DNA from: Alphaproteobacteria bacterium
GTDB lineage: Bacteria > Pseudomonadota > Alphaproteobacteria > SMXP01
NCBI GenBank assembly: GCA_004356335.1
Contig: SMXP01000026.1
Coordinates: 1 to 14,360, forward strand
Reading direction: 5' to 3'
Length of the DNA stretch: 14,360 nucleotides
Shown one piece after another: positions 7,207 to 13,599 of the stretch; the first letter of the stretch is position 1, and every line of letters begins with the position of its first letter. Made by a program: the position numbers and the translations under genes. A model generated the notes under the pieces. That model searched no databases, was not told the origin of the DNA, and saw only the letters and a list, made by a program, of their open reading frames with translations.

Positions 7207-8691
7207 TCAAAAAAGATAGCCGGGCGCACTCGAAATCGATTGATATTCCTGAAACTGAATGATGCCCTCGTAGCCGAGATTACGGCTGATGCCGGAATCC
7301 TTGAAACCGCCAAAGGGCGCGCGGGCATCCTGCGACGCCGGTCCATGATTGTTCAAAAAGGTACATCCTGCTTCGATCCGGCGGGCCAAGCGAACGGCAC
7401 GGTCCGGGTCTTGGGTCCAAACGGATGAACACAGACCGAAATTCGAATCGTTGGCCAACGCAATGGCTTCTTCTTCCGTGTCGAACGGCATGATCGGCAG
7501 AGCCGGACCGAATTGTTCCTCTCGAACAATGTCGAGGCTCTGATCCGGATTGTAAATAAGGGCCGGTCTCTGAAAATAGCCCTTGGCATACAAGTCTTCA
7601 TCGGGCACCTGGCCGCATTCCTTGATATCGGATCCGGCCGCGCGTGCCTGATCGATGATATCAGTCACAACTTTTAGCTGCTTGGCATTATTGACGGGGC
7701 CCATTGTGGTCTCAGGTAACAGCCCGTCGCCAATCACCTGTTGTTCGCAAATGGCGGTGAACCCGTCTACCACATCGTCGTATATCGACCGATGCACATA
7801 CATGCGCTTTATCGCCATGCATATTTGGCCCGAAGACATGAACGCACCCAAATACATTTTCGTGAAGGCTTCGGGGCTTAGTTCGGCATCTTCCAATATG
7901 ATGGCCGCATCGTTACCACCCAGCTCAAGGGTAACCGGTGTCAAATTGTCGGCAGCCATCTTCATGACGTGCTTGCCCACATCGACCGAGCCGGTAAAGT
8001 TTACATATCTCACCAACGGATGTGTGGTCAGTGGATCACCGATTTCCGAAGACGAGCCGGTTACCAGATTGACCACGCCTCGCGGCAAAACTTCGGCGAT
8101 CTTTTGTATCGTGAGCGCTGGTGCCATAGCGGAATTTTCCGCCGGTTTGACCACAACTGTATTGCCCGACATCAAAGCCTGGGGCAGTTTGGCACCCAAA
8201 ATGGAGAGCGGCCAGTTCCAAGGCACAATCAATGCAGCCACTCCCCGTGGCTGGCGCGTAATGATGGTGTCGAGAGGCGGGCCGGAAATTTTTTCATCGG
8301 TGGCAAGACGATCCGCATAGGACGCGCTCAGCCGGAACCGATCCCCAAGTCTGGTCATCTCAAGCAAGGTTTCCTGTCGGATTTTTCCGTGCTCGCGGGT
8401 AAACAAGATGGACCGGTATTCCACATCATCTTGATCCGCAACCAAATAATCGGCAACCTTGTTTAGATAATCCGCGCGCTCCGCATAAGACAGTCGAGAC
8501 CATGCCGGAAACGCGGTGTGGGCCGATTTTACGGCCGCATTCACATCCTCTATGGTCGCTTTAGCTGCCTTGCCGACAAGTTCATCGGGGCGGGCCGGAT
8601 TGAACAAATCATAAGTTCGCCCATTGCCGGCTGTTCGGCGTTCGCCGTCAATGTACAATTCGGTTTCAAGTAATGCGTCTTCATTTCTCAT
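7207..8691 (-). CDS. NAD(P)-dependent aldehyde dehydrogenase
   Basis: This 494-residue member of the aldehyde dehydrogenase superfamily oxidises an aldehyde to the acid in the cytosol. All catalytic landmarks are present: PWNWP (157-161, with Asn159 of the oxyanion hole), VVKPAE (180-185, with Lys182 binding the cofactor), FTGSVDVG (232-239), LELGGND (255-261, with general base Glu256), SSGQICMA (286-293, with nucleophile Cys291) and EEQFGP. The substrate cannot be read from these motifs. The closest general shape is the benzaldehyde/succinate-semialdehyde/lactaldehyde type. It lies 151 bases downstream of selO on the same strand, and the gap holds a dyad that could be an operator, so it may have its own promoter. 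The start ATG at 8691 has only a weak AGGG upstream. Confidence 0.93.
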   Translation of the reverse strand: MRNEDALLETELYIDGERRTAGNGRTYDLFNPARPDELVGKAAKATIEDVNAAVKSAHTAFPAWSRLSYAERADYLNKVADYLVADQDDVEYRSILFTREHGKIRQETLLEMTRLGDRFRLSASYADRLATDEKISGPPLDTIITRQPRGVAALIVPWNWPLSILGAKLPQALMSGNTVVVKPAENSAMAPALTIQKIAEVLPRGVVNLVTGSSSEIGDPLTTHPLVRYVNFTGSVDVGKHVMKMAADNLTPVTLELGGNDAAIILEDAELSPEAFTKMYLGAFMSSGQICMAIKRMYVHRSIYDDVVDGFTAICEQQVIGDGLLPETTMGPVNNAKQLKVVTDIIDQARAAGSDIKECGQVPDEDLYAKGYFQRPALIYNPDQSLDIVREEQFGPALPIMPFDTEEEAIALANDSNFGLCSSVWTQDPDRAVRLARRIEAGCTFLNNHGPASQDARAPFGGFKDSGISRNLGYEGIIQFQEYQSISSAPGYLF

Positions 8692-8728
8692 TTCTATGCC
8701 CTGACCCGTTCATCGTTTTGTCACTCGT

Positions 8729-8754
8729 CACCAGGTTAGTCGGTTGACCAGGTG
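8729..8754. promoter_or_regulatory. Imperfect dyad in the selO-aldehyde dehydrogenase gap
   Basis: CACCAGGT and ACCAGGTG face each other across ten bases. The two octamers form an inverted repeat with one mismatch and at the same time share the direct repeat ACCAGGT. It lies 38 bases upstream of the aldehyde dehydrogenase start, a position that fits an operator. No particular regulator was recognised. Confidence 0.35.
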
Positions 8755-8842
8755 ATCTCCAGGGATAAGAGAAACAGGGGCGTCACCCGCGAAACCCAAG
8801 CCCTCTCAGCGGATCGGGGTCGATTATAAACCCAAATCACCG

Positions 8843-10261
8843 TCACCCCTGCAATGCGTCTCTCATCACTTCAATATCAGCTAATTTTTGCTCGAAAGCC
8901 GACCAGTCATCATCTTTCGCGATACGATCCCAAAGGGCTTCAATTTCGTCGATCAGGAGCGTGTAGGGCCGGTCGTTTTGAAAATAGACATGGCTCAATC
9001 GATCTGGATCCGCGGGCTCATAGGTGCGCAAAATAGACAATACATGCTGGAAATTCGGTGCCTGATAATAAGACGCTGCGGAGCTTTTCATGGCGCGGGC
9101 CTCTCTAATGCCACCACCATACCAATCAAAGTAAAACTGCTCAAAGGGCGCGTCGGTTTCCCGCATAAAGTTTAGGACGCCAAGAGAGAGCTGGCGATCC
9201 GTATGCTTTCCTTGAGAACGAACCCCCAAGCGACCTATAAACGGAGCCCCCCCAACAGCCGTAAGGTAAGACGATGAATAATATTGCAGCGCTTCTATCA
9301 GCGTTTCCTTATCGCAAATGGGCAAGAGCGCTGCCGCCAATTGCTGTACATTCCAAAGCCCGGTTTCAATCTGGCGGAGAAAAGAATAAAGGCCCGTTTG
9401 ATCAAAATAAGCCGCGACGAAATTGGGATCGTAATAGGGCAACATTCGATAAGGACCGTAATCAAAGCTTTCCCCGGTGACGTTCATATTATCCGTATTC
9501 ACAACTCCGTGGACGAAACCGGCGAGCATCCAGCTGCCGACCATCTCCCCGGTCTTTTCACAAACTTTCTGCAGAAAAGCGCCAACACGCGCTGGCCCTT
9601 CAAGGCCTTTAAGCTCCGGATAATAGTGCCGAATACAAAAATCAACGAGCGTATTAAGCCGCTCCGGGCTGCCCTCATAAGCATGACGCTGGAACGTGCC
9701 GAAGCGGATGTGTGAATGAGAAAGCCTAACCAAAACACTCGATCGGGTCGGCGATGGTTCATCAGAACGGTAAAGAGATTCGCCGGTCTCAATCAGACTA
9801 AAACTTTTTGACGTGTTGACGCCGAGGGCCTCGAGCAAAGCGGTGACAAGCACTTCCCGCACGCCACCTTTCAGCGTCAGACGGCCATCACCATCTCGCG
9901 AATAAGGCGTTTTCCCACTGCCCTTGGTACCCAAATCCAGCAACCGATCATCCGTATCGCGCAATTGAGCAAACAAAAAGCCGCGCCCATCGCCAATGTC
10001 CGGATTGTAAGCGCGGAATTGATGCCCGTGATAACGCATGGCCAAGGGCGGCTGAAGGTTGTGCGGCAACGGCTTAAAGGCACCGAAATGCGCTTGCCAT
10101 TCCGCGTCGGTCAACCCATCGAGGCCAACACGCTTGGCCCATCTGGTATTGCGGTAGCGCAGAATGTGTTCTGGAAATTCGGCCGCCGTGACCGAATCAT
10201 AAAAACCATCTCCGATTTGGGGATAAACCGGGTCGGGCCGATAAGAGGGTGAAACAGACAT
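8843..10261 (-). CDS. selO: SelO (YdiU) family protein adenylyltransferase
   Basis: SelO is a kinase-like pseudokinase that transfers AMP, not phosphate, to protein Ser/Thr/Tyr, in bacteria linked to redox stress. Its 472 residues are near the family length. Landmarks are HGHQFRAYNPDIGDGRG (78-94), DLGTKGSGKTPYSRDGDGR (109-127, with Lys113 as ATP-contacting lysine), a helix with KGGVREVLV, VVNTDNMNVTG (253-263, with the Asp257-Asn258 pair) and FDYGPYRML (266-274, with metal-binding Asp267). The usual GHQFG is GHQFR here. The C-terminal 90 residues do not show the NPxxxLRN signature typical of the E. coli-type protein, so this looks like a divergent subfamily. It is transcribed leftward toward the aldehyde dehydrogenase gene. 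The ATG at 10261 has no strong Shine-Dalgarno sequence. Confidence 0.9.
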   Translation of the reverse strand: MSVSPSYRPDPVYPQIGDGFYDSVTAAEFPEHILRYRNTRWAKRVGLDGLTDAEWQAHFGAFKPLPHNLQPPLAMRYHGHQFRAYNPDIGDGRGFLFAQLRDTDDRLLDLGTKGSGKTPYSRDGDGRLTLKGGVREVLVTALLEALGVNTSKSFSLIETGESLYRSDEPSPTRSSVLVRLSHSHIRFGTFQRHAYEGSPERLNTLVDFCIRHYYPELKGLEGPARVGAFLQKVCEKTGEMVGSWMLAGFVHGVVNTDNMNVTGESFDYGPYRMLPYYDPNFVAAYFDQTGLYSFLRQIETGLWNVQQLAAALLPICDKETLIEALQYYSSSYLTAVGGAPFIGRLGVRSQGKHTDRQLSLGVLNFMRETDAPFEQFYFDWYGGGIREARAMKSSAASYYQAPNFQHVLSILRTYEPADPDRLSHVYFQNDRPYTLLIDEIEALWDRIAKDDDWSAFEQKLADIEVMRDALQG

Positions 10262-10520
10262 GGGGTTGCCTAACCGCAGGCACCCGTATCTGCAAGTAAA
10301 AATTCATCTGCCCAACCGCAGGCGGGTCGCCATGCCTTGGTTCGTAGTGGAACCATCATGGCGCAAGGCTCAATTTTACAGCCAATCGCGGATTAAAGAA
10401 GGGATAGGACACACCTGTCCCTTCCGAAAATTCCATCCGCCTTGAGATTCCACGGTTTTAGCGAATCTCCCTAAGCTGGCTGAATGCTGGCCATATGGAA
10501 CATTTTCACCGTTAAATTTC

Positions 10521-10532
10521 TATCTGCAGATA
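10521..10532. promoter_or_regulatory. Perfect palindrome upstream of the desaturase gene
   Basis: TATCTGCAGATA is a 12-base perfect dyad about 100 bases before the desaturase ATG, in AT-rich promoter-like DNA. It could be an operator half-pair. No specific regulator is recognised. Confidence 0.35.
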
Positions 10533-10620
10533 TGTACGAATTGGTATGAGATGAATGCAATATGTGATAGCTATAAAGGCGGAGAAACCTGCAGCTTTGG
10601 ATGGCCACTGCGCTAAGGGC

Positions 10621-10628
10621 AAAGGTGG
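10621..10628 (+). promoter_or_regulatory. Shine-Dalgarno of the desaturase gene
   Basis: AAAGGTGG stands five bases before the ATG at 10634. The earlier in-frame ATG at 10601 has no usable ribosome site (its nearest GGAG is about 17 bases away), so 10634 is taken as the start. Confidence 0.65.
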
Positions 10629-10633
10629 ATCAC

Positions 10634-11701
10634 ATGTCTGCAATCGAGCGAAGTAAAGATTTCCCTCTCACCGAAGCAAGGAATCTTGTGAAGGACCTGT
10701 CTGGTCCCGACCCTTTGATCTACTGGGTAGATTATCTGTTGAGCATTACAATTGGCTGGAGCGCGTTCGTTCTCGCAGTCAGGGTCCCAGATTTATCTCT
10801 GTGGCAGGTTACCTTTTATGTGATCGCCTCTTTGGCTTTGTACAGGGCGGTAATTTTTACCCACGAACTCGCACACCTTAAAAAGGGCACGTTCAAATTT
10901 TTCCGGCTGATTTGGAATCTGACTTGCGGCTTTCTGATGATGGTGCCCTCGTTCACCTACCACGGGGTCCACAACGATCATCATAAACGCAATGTCTACG
11001 GCACGCGACGCGACGGTGAATATTTGCCGTTCGGTGTTCAGGAGCCTTATTGGATCCTTGCTTACTTGTGCCTTACCTTCGTTCTGCCGTTGCTGTTTGC
11101 TGTCCGGTTTATAGTGCTGACTCCGTTATCTTATATCAACCGCGGCCTGAGGCGTCTGGTGTGGCAAAGACTGTCGTCACTCACCATAGACTTCAGCTAT
11201 CGACGGCCGCCACCCGGAAACGCAGACGACCCGACCTGGCCGTGGCAGGAATTTATTACTTTCATCTATGGGATAACGGTGATTGGCCTAGTGGTATCAG
11301 GCGTGTTGCCGCTCAAGGTCTTGATCCTGTGGTACATGGTATCACTCTTGATCTTCTTCCTGAATGCCTTGAGGACCTTGGCTGCTCATGCTTATCGAAA
11401 TCCGGGGTGTCAGGTCTTGACTGTCCCGGAACAGTTTCTCGATTCCGTAAACGTACCGGGAAATCTCTTACTCACCGCGCTGTGGGCGCCTGTCGGACTC
11501 AGATACCACGCGACTCATCACCTTTTTCCGAACTTACCGTATCACGTACTCGGCAAAGCTCATCGTCTGCTCGTCGCGGAATTGCCGGACAACACGCTCT
11601 ATCTAAAAACAGAGAGAAAAAGCCTGTCGAGCGCCTTGAGAATGTTGTGGCAGGAAGCGAGACTATCAAAGCTCCAAAATGTTGAAGTTGAAGCAGGGTA
11701 A
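10634..11701 (+). CDS. Membrane fatty-acid desaturase
   Basis: This 355-residue integral membrane protein has the three histidine boxes of the di-iron desaturase/hydroxylase superfamily: HELAH (77-81), HNDHH (113-117) and HATHH (292-296), plus the nearby HGVHND and LFPNLPYH context. Hydrophobic segments lie at about 34-72, 95-105, 140-165 and 205-247, fitting four membrane passes with all boxes on the cytosolic face. Such enzymes insert a double bond into acyl-lipid or acyl-CoA chains using oxygen and an electron donor. The exact regiospecificity cannot be read. It stands alone, converging on the pilZ gene, and no ferredoxin or reductase gene is next to it. Its upstream region is AT-rich and dyad-rich, which suggests regulation, possibly by temperature or membrane state (inference). 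Confidence 0.9.
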   Translation: MSAIERSKDFPLTEARNLVKDLSGPDPLIYWVDYLLSITIGWSAFVLAVRVPDLSLWQVTFYVIASLALYRAVIFTHELAHLKKGTFKFFRLIWNLTCGFLMMVPSFTYHGVHNDHHKRNVYGTRRDGEYLPFGVQEPYWILAYLCLTFVLPLLFAVRFIVLTPLSYINRGLRRLVWQRLSSLTIDFSYRRPPPGNADDPTWPWQEFITFIYGITVIGLVVSGVLPLKVLILWYMVSLLIFFLNALRTLAAHAYRNPGCQVLTVPEQFLDSVNVPGNLLLTALWAPVGLRYHATHHLFPNLPYHVLGKAHRLLVAELPDNTLYLKTERKSLSSALRMLWQEARLSKLQNVEVEAG

Positions 11702-11779
11702 AACGCCAAATAATCCTTCCACGTAAAAAACAGTTGGGGTTCGTGAGCCATTGTGCTGTAGCGCGCGGCGGTAATCACC

Positions 11780-12430
11780 CTACTGCTCCGGGTTGAAATC
11801 CGGGCCGACAAACTCGATTCCAATGCTTCGTCCGAACCGGCGCACGACAATCCCTCGGGTCTGGCCGATTTGAACGATCTCGCCCACGTTCGGTGGATTG
11901 TCCATTTCCAGGCCGATTCCACTCATTGAAATGTCGACCACCTGGCACGGTACCATTATGCCGTTAGGCCGGCGAAGTTGCGCCGTTTGACTGGCGGGCG
12001 CCCGCGGGTGCCGCCTTTCATCGTCAAGCGCGCCTTTTTTGCCAGAGGCATACCAGTCGAGGATTTTGTCCGTACGCTTCTGCTTTCGCTCGCTTGATGT
12101 AAGCTCAACTGCGAAGCCGCCATCGAATACTCTCACGACGCGTCCTTCGAATTGTCCCAGTTCGTCAATGTAGAGGACCAGAGACGCGCCGATCTTAGCA
12201 TGCACTTTTGTGGTTAATGCGATACCCCCAGCAGAAATATTCCTCAGTTCACCAAAAATGTCTTCCGAACGATCGCCGAACATAAACCGAACCGGAATAT
12301 GAAACTTGTGGCGATCGTGGCGGCGCCTTTCAAGCTGGACTGGATGTCCGTCCTCAGAAACAGCTTCGTCAAGGCCCATTTCTTCATCTTCACCGGCCTG
12401 ATTTTTCGATAATGGTGTTCTCCGCGACAT
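11780..12430 (-). CDS. Tandem PilZ-domain protein, likely c-di-GMP receptor
   Basis: The 216-residue protein has two PilZ domains. The first (about 34-112) begins with ERRRHDRHKFHIPVR, giving the RxxxR arginines, and carries ELRNISAGGIAL at 61-72. The second (about 138-210) begins with ERRHPRAP and carries VVDISMSGIGLEM at 164-176. Both therefore keep the Arg cluster and the [D/N]xSxxG motif that bind cyclic di-GMP. There is no signal peptide or membrane helix and no catalytic domain, so it is probably a cytosolic effector for motility, envelope or attachment. The acidic N-terminus (residues 11-28) is probably disordered. The ATG at 12430 has an ideal AAGGAG five bases upstream (12436-12441). 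The gene lies downstream of the outward-facing left arm of the inverted repeat described below. Confidence 0.93.
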   Translation of the reverse strand: MSRRTPLSKNQAGEDEEMGLDEAVSEDGHPVQLERRRHDRHKFHIPVRFMFGDRSEDIFGELRNISAGGIALTTKVHAKIGASLVLYIDELGQFEGRVVRVFDGGFAVELTSSERKQKRTDKILDWYASGKKGALDDERRHPRAPASQTAQLRRPNGIMVPCQVVDISMSGIGLEMDNPPNVGEIVQIGQTRGIVVRRFGRSIGIEFVGPDFNPEQ

Positions 12431-12442
12431 AACGACTCCTTG

Positions 12443-12463
12443 ATTTTCTACTAACCAGAAAAT
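12443..12463 (-). promoter_or_regulatory. Hairpin in the pilZ leader
   Basis: ATTTTCT and AGAAAAT form a seven-base stem around a seven-base loop, ending two bases before the pilZ Shine-Dalgarno sequence. In mRNA this stem could tune ribosome access. In DNA it could be a binding dyad. It is weak because the stem is nearly all A-T. Confidence 0.3.
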
Positions 12464-12507
12464 GCGACCTAAAGCATTCAGTTAAAGAATCAGTCTGTGC
12501 CTTCCCT

Positions 12508-12783
12508 TCATGTCATCTTCCCGTGAAGTCGCGTCGATCGATGTTTTTCGGCGGAAAAGATCTCCTTTTGACGCTGCGGTCTTTGACCACGCCAAACTAT
12601 TATCAGCTTACAGATTGAATAATGAACGGCGCCGGCAATGCTTTGGGGGCTCAGCATCCATGCCGGCGCCGTCACGGCGCCATTGAACGGAACATGTACC
12701 GTTCGAAGCGCGCAGCGAGAGAAAATACGTTTTTTCATTACTCGCCGAACACAATTGGTGGCGCCGATTTCCTTCAACGTCAT
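12508..12783 (-). CDS. Possible 91-residue protein of unknown function starting in the left repeat arm
   Basis: The frame starts MTLKEIGATN in the left arm of the inverted repeat and runs leftward toward pilZ. I do not recognise the product. It is basic, has no clear domain, membrane segment or signal peptide, and part of it is encoded by a GC-rich hairpin (12626-12672), all of which argues against a conserved protein. In its favour, the right arm begins the same way (MTLKEIAAAN), so the start region once belonged to a real gene. The best Shine-Dalgarno (GAGGAG, 12808-12813) is placed for a different ATG at 12800, which opens a four-codon frame. Translation here would need reinitiation. It could be a degraded gene remnant. 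Confidence 0.25.
   Translation of the reverse strand: MTLKEIGATNCVRRVMKKRIFSRCALRTVHVPFNGAVTAPAWMLSPQSIAGAVHYSICKLIIVWRGQRPQRQKEIFSAEKHRSTRLHGKMT
12626..12672. repeat. GC-rich hairpin
   Basis: ACGGCGCCGGCA (12626-12637) pairs perfectly with TGCCGGCGCCGT (12661-12672). An inner ATGCT/AGCAT pair (12638-12642 with 12653-12657) extends the stem. The stem is strong, but there is no following T tract in either direction, so it is not a classic terminator. Confidence 0.7.
12685..12704. promoter_or_regulatory. 20-base near-perfect palindrome
   Basis: GAACGGAACATGTACCGTTC is a dyad with a single A-A mismatch pair around an ACATGT centre. Its size and symmetry fit the binding site of a dimeric regulator. 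The sequence matches no operator that I can name. It does not fit the alphaproteobacterial LexA pattern of directly repeated GAAC spaced by seven bases. Confidence 0.4.
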
Positions 12784-12809
12784 CCTCAAACTAACGTCAT
12801 CCTAAAACT
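12776..12809 (-). repeat. 17-base tandem duplication across a start codon
   Basis: On the + strand the units AACGTCATCCTCAAACT (12776-12792) and AACGTCATCCTAAAACT (12793-12809) differ at one base. The right arm has a single copy. On the minus strand each unit contains GGATGACGTT with the ATG. The upstream ATG (12800), seven bases from GAGGAG, now opens ATG ACG TTA GTT TGA, and the second ATG (12783) follows that stop after two bases. Confidence 0.85.
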
Positions 12810-12850
12810 CCTCATCGCGAGAAATTCGCAACGTCGGAAAGAGGATGCGA

Positions 12851-12865
12851 TCAAGACACGGTTAA
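12851..12865 (-). promoter_or_regulatory. Degenerate CtrA-like site in the left arm
   Basis: On the minus strand it reads TTAA, seven bases, TTGA. The right-arm counterpart is a full TTAA-N7-TTAA. One A-to-G change separates them. Confidence 0.3.
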
Positions 12866-12874
12866 ATTATTAAT

Positions 12875-12994
12875 TTATAGAAAGTTTCGAGTCCAATTTA
12901 GTGTGGAAGACGGTGAATTATCCAACTGCGCTGTTTCTTTTCCTTGCAAATATTGGAAAATAGCACCACGATGATTCACTCCGTTTTGGATCAT
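12875..12994 (-). CDS. Possible 39-residue peptide in the left arm
   Basis: The frame MIQNGVNHRGAIFQYLQG and onward has a close counterpart in the right arm, in a frame different from hpt. It lacks a good ribosome site and any known domain. Conservation of the open frame may only reflect the recent duplication. Confidence 0.12.
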   Translation of the reverse strand: MIQNGVNHRGAIFQYLQGKETAQLDNSPSSTLNWTRNFL

Positions 12995-13140
12995 TTTGTT
13001 GAATGACGGGCGCTTGCCGCTCTGGCGTAGCGGGAGTTCGGCTGCTTGAAAGAACCGTCTGGCCCCACGCTCACGAAGACTCCATATGCCTTTGGCGAAG
13101 CGTACGTTATATTCGTTGTTTGAATTTATTGGTTACGCCC

Positions 13141-13482
13141 ATGAAAGCCGAACGTTTCTCTCAGCTGTTTTTTGATTCGAATACCAGGCTGGTGCAACAG
13201 ATAGAACGTGAATTGCGCGAGCGCCGCGGCGAAGGCGCCCTGCGGGCGCTGCACTCGATCAAAGGCGCAGCGCAAATCATGGGCGCGCCGCGCCTAATCG
13301 AGGCTGTGTCCTTTACCGAGCAAGCCTTCAAGAAGGGGGACAATTTGACGCTGCGGCGGGGCCTCGAGGCAATCTCAGCGGCACTCGCGCCGTTCGACGG
13401 TCAAGATGATCCAAAACGGAGTGAATCATCGCGGCGCTACTTTCCAATATCTGCAAGGAAAAGAAACAACGCAGTTGGATAA
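13141..13482 (+). CDS. Single-domain histidine phosphotransferase (Hpt)
   Basis: The 113-residue protein is one Hpt helical-bundle domain. The phosphorylation site is ALHSIKGAAQIMGA (36-49), with phospho-acceptor His38 in the HxxKGxA signature, followed by the helices LIEAVSFTEQAFKKGD and LRRGLEAISAALAPF. Hpt proteins relay phosphate between a hybrid histidine kinase and a response regulator in the cytosol. No kinase or regulator is adjacent, so the partner is unknown. The frame is open upstream to 13003, but that part is not Hpt-like. Neither start has a clear Shine-Dalgarno, so the exact start is uncertain. The last 25 codons (from about DDPKRSE) lie in the right arm of the inverted repeat and are duplicated, in antisense, in the left arm, so the native C-terminus may have been altered. 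Confidence 0.8.
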   Translation: MKAERFSQLFFDSNTRLVQQIERELRERRGEGALRALHSIKGAAQIMGAPRLIEAVSFTEQAFKKGDNLTLRRGLEAISAALAPFDGQDDPKRSESSRRYFPISARKRNNAVG

Positions 13483-13513
13483 TTCACCGGCTTCCACACC
13501 GAATTGGACTTAG
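13406..13513 (+). CDS. Possible 35-residue peptide in the right arm
   Basis: This is the counterpart of the left-arm frame at 12875-12994 (MIQNGVNHRGATFQYLQG and onward), overlapping the hpt 3' end in another frame. In this frame three of about seven changes between the arms are silent; in the hpt frame fewer are. That is a faint hint only. No ribosome site or known domain is seen. Confidence 0.12.
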   Translation: MIQNGVNHRGATFQYLQGKETTQLDNSPASTPNWT

Positions 13514-13534
13514 AACTTTCTATAAATTAACAAT

Positions 13535-13549
13535 TTAACCGTGTCTTAA
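13535..13549 (+). promoter_or_regulatory. CtrA-like binding site
   Basis: TTAACCGTGTCTTAA fits the alphaproteobacterial CtrA consensus TTAA-N7-TTAA exactly. It lies 50 bases before the ATG at 13600 and 53 bases after the hpt stop, in AT-rich promoter-like DNA. CtrA is the cell-cycle/motility response regulator of this bacterial class. Binding is inferred from the motif alone, and a single chance match in 14 kb is not very improbable. Confidence 0.45.
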
Positions 13550-13599
13550 TCGCATCCTCTTTCCGACGTTGCGAATTTCTCGCAATGGGGAGTTTTCGG

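Larger units (their letters stand above)
10262..10633. other. Divergent intergenic region between selO and the desaturase gene
   Basis: These 372 bases hold no convincing gene; a 61-codon frame at 10260-10445 has an unnatural composition and no ribosome site. Visible structure: the direct repeat AACCGCAGGC (near 10273 and 10314), a dyad with GGACA (10407-10411) facing TGTCC (10416-10420), a perfect 12-base palindrome at 10521, and an AT-richer stretch from 10500 with TATAAA at 10574 that suits the desaturase promoter. Confidence 0.5.
12757..12998 (-). repeat. Left arm of a long inverted repeat flanking hpt
   Basis: Read on the minus strand, this 242-base arm matches the + strand of 13402-13626 with about 19 mismatches in 225 positions (hand count, near 92%) and one 17-base insertion. 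Nearly all differences are transitions. From inside to outside it holds a copy of the last 25 codons of the hpt frame, an AT-rich stretch with a CtrA-like site that is one base off (12851-12865), the block with GACGTTGCGAATTTCTCGC, a Shine-Dalgarno and the MTLKEI start. Confidence 0.92.

Noticed and set aside
7655..8320. 221-codon frame on the + strand inside the aldehyde dehydrogenase gene
   Set aside because: The opposite strand encodes all aldehyde dehydrogenase motifs. The product is Ser/Thr-rich and unrecognisable, typical of an antisense shadow.
10260..10445. 61-codon frame between selO and the desaturase gene
   Set aside because: It overlaps the selO start, has no Shine-Dalgarno and contains repeated AACCGCAGGC DNA, which explains its composition.
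11050..11685. 211-codon frame overlapping the desaturase gene in another + frame
   Set aside because: The desaturase frame carries the histidine boxes. The alternative is unrecognisable and has no start signals.
12685..12704. LexA (SOS) box
   Set aside because: The alphaproteobacterial box is a direct GAAC-N7-GAAC repeat. Here the GAAC/GTTC half-sites are inverted at the wrong spacing.
13003..13140. N-terminal 46-codon extension of the Hpt frame
   Set aside because: It is Cys/Arg/Trp-rich, not Hpt-like, and has no ribosome site. The domain starts cleanly at the Met at 13141.
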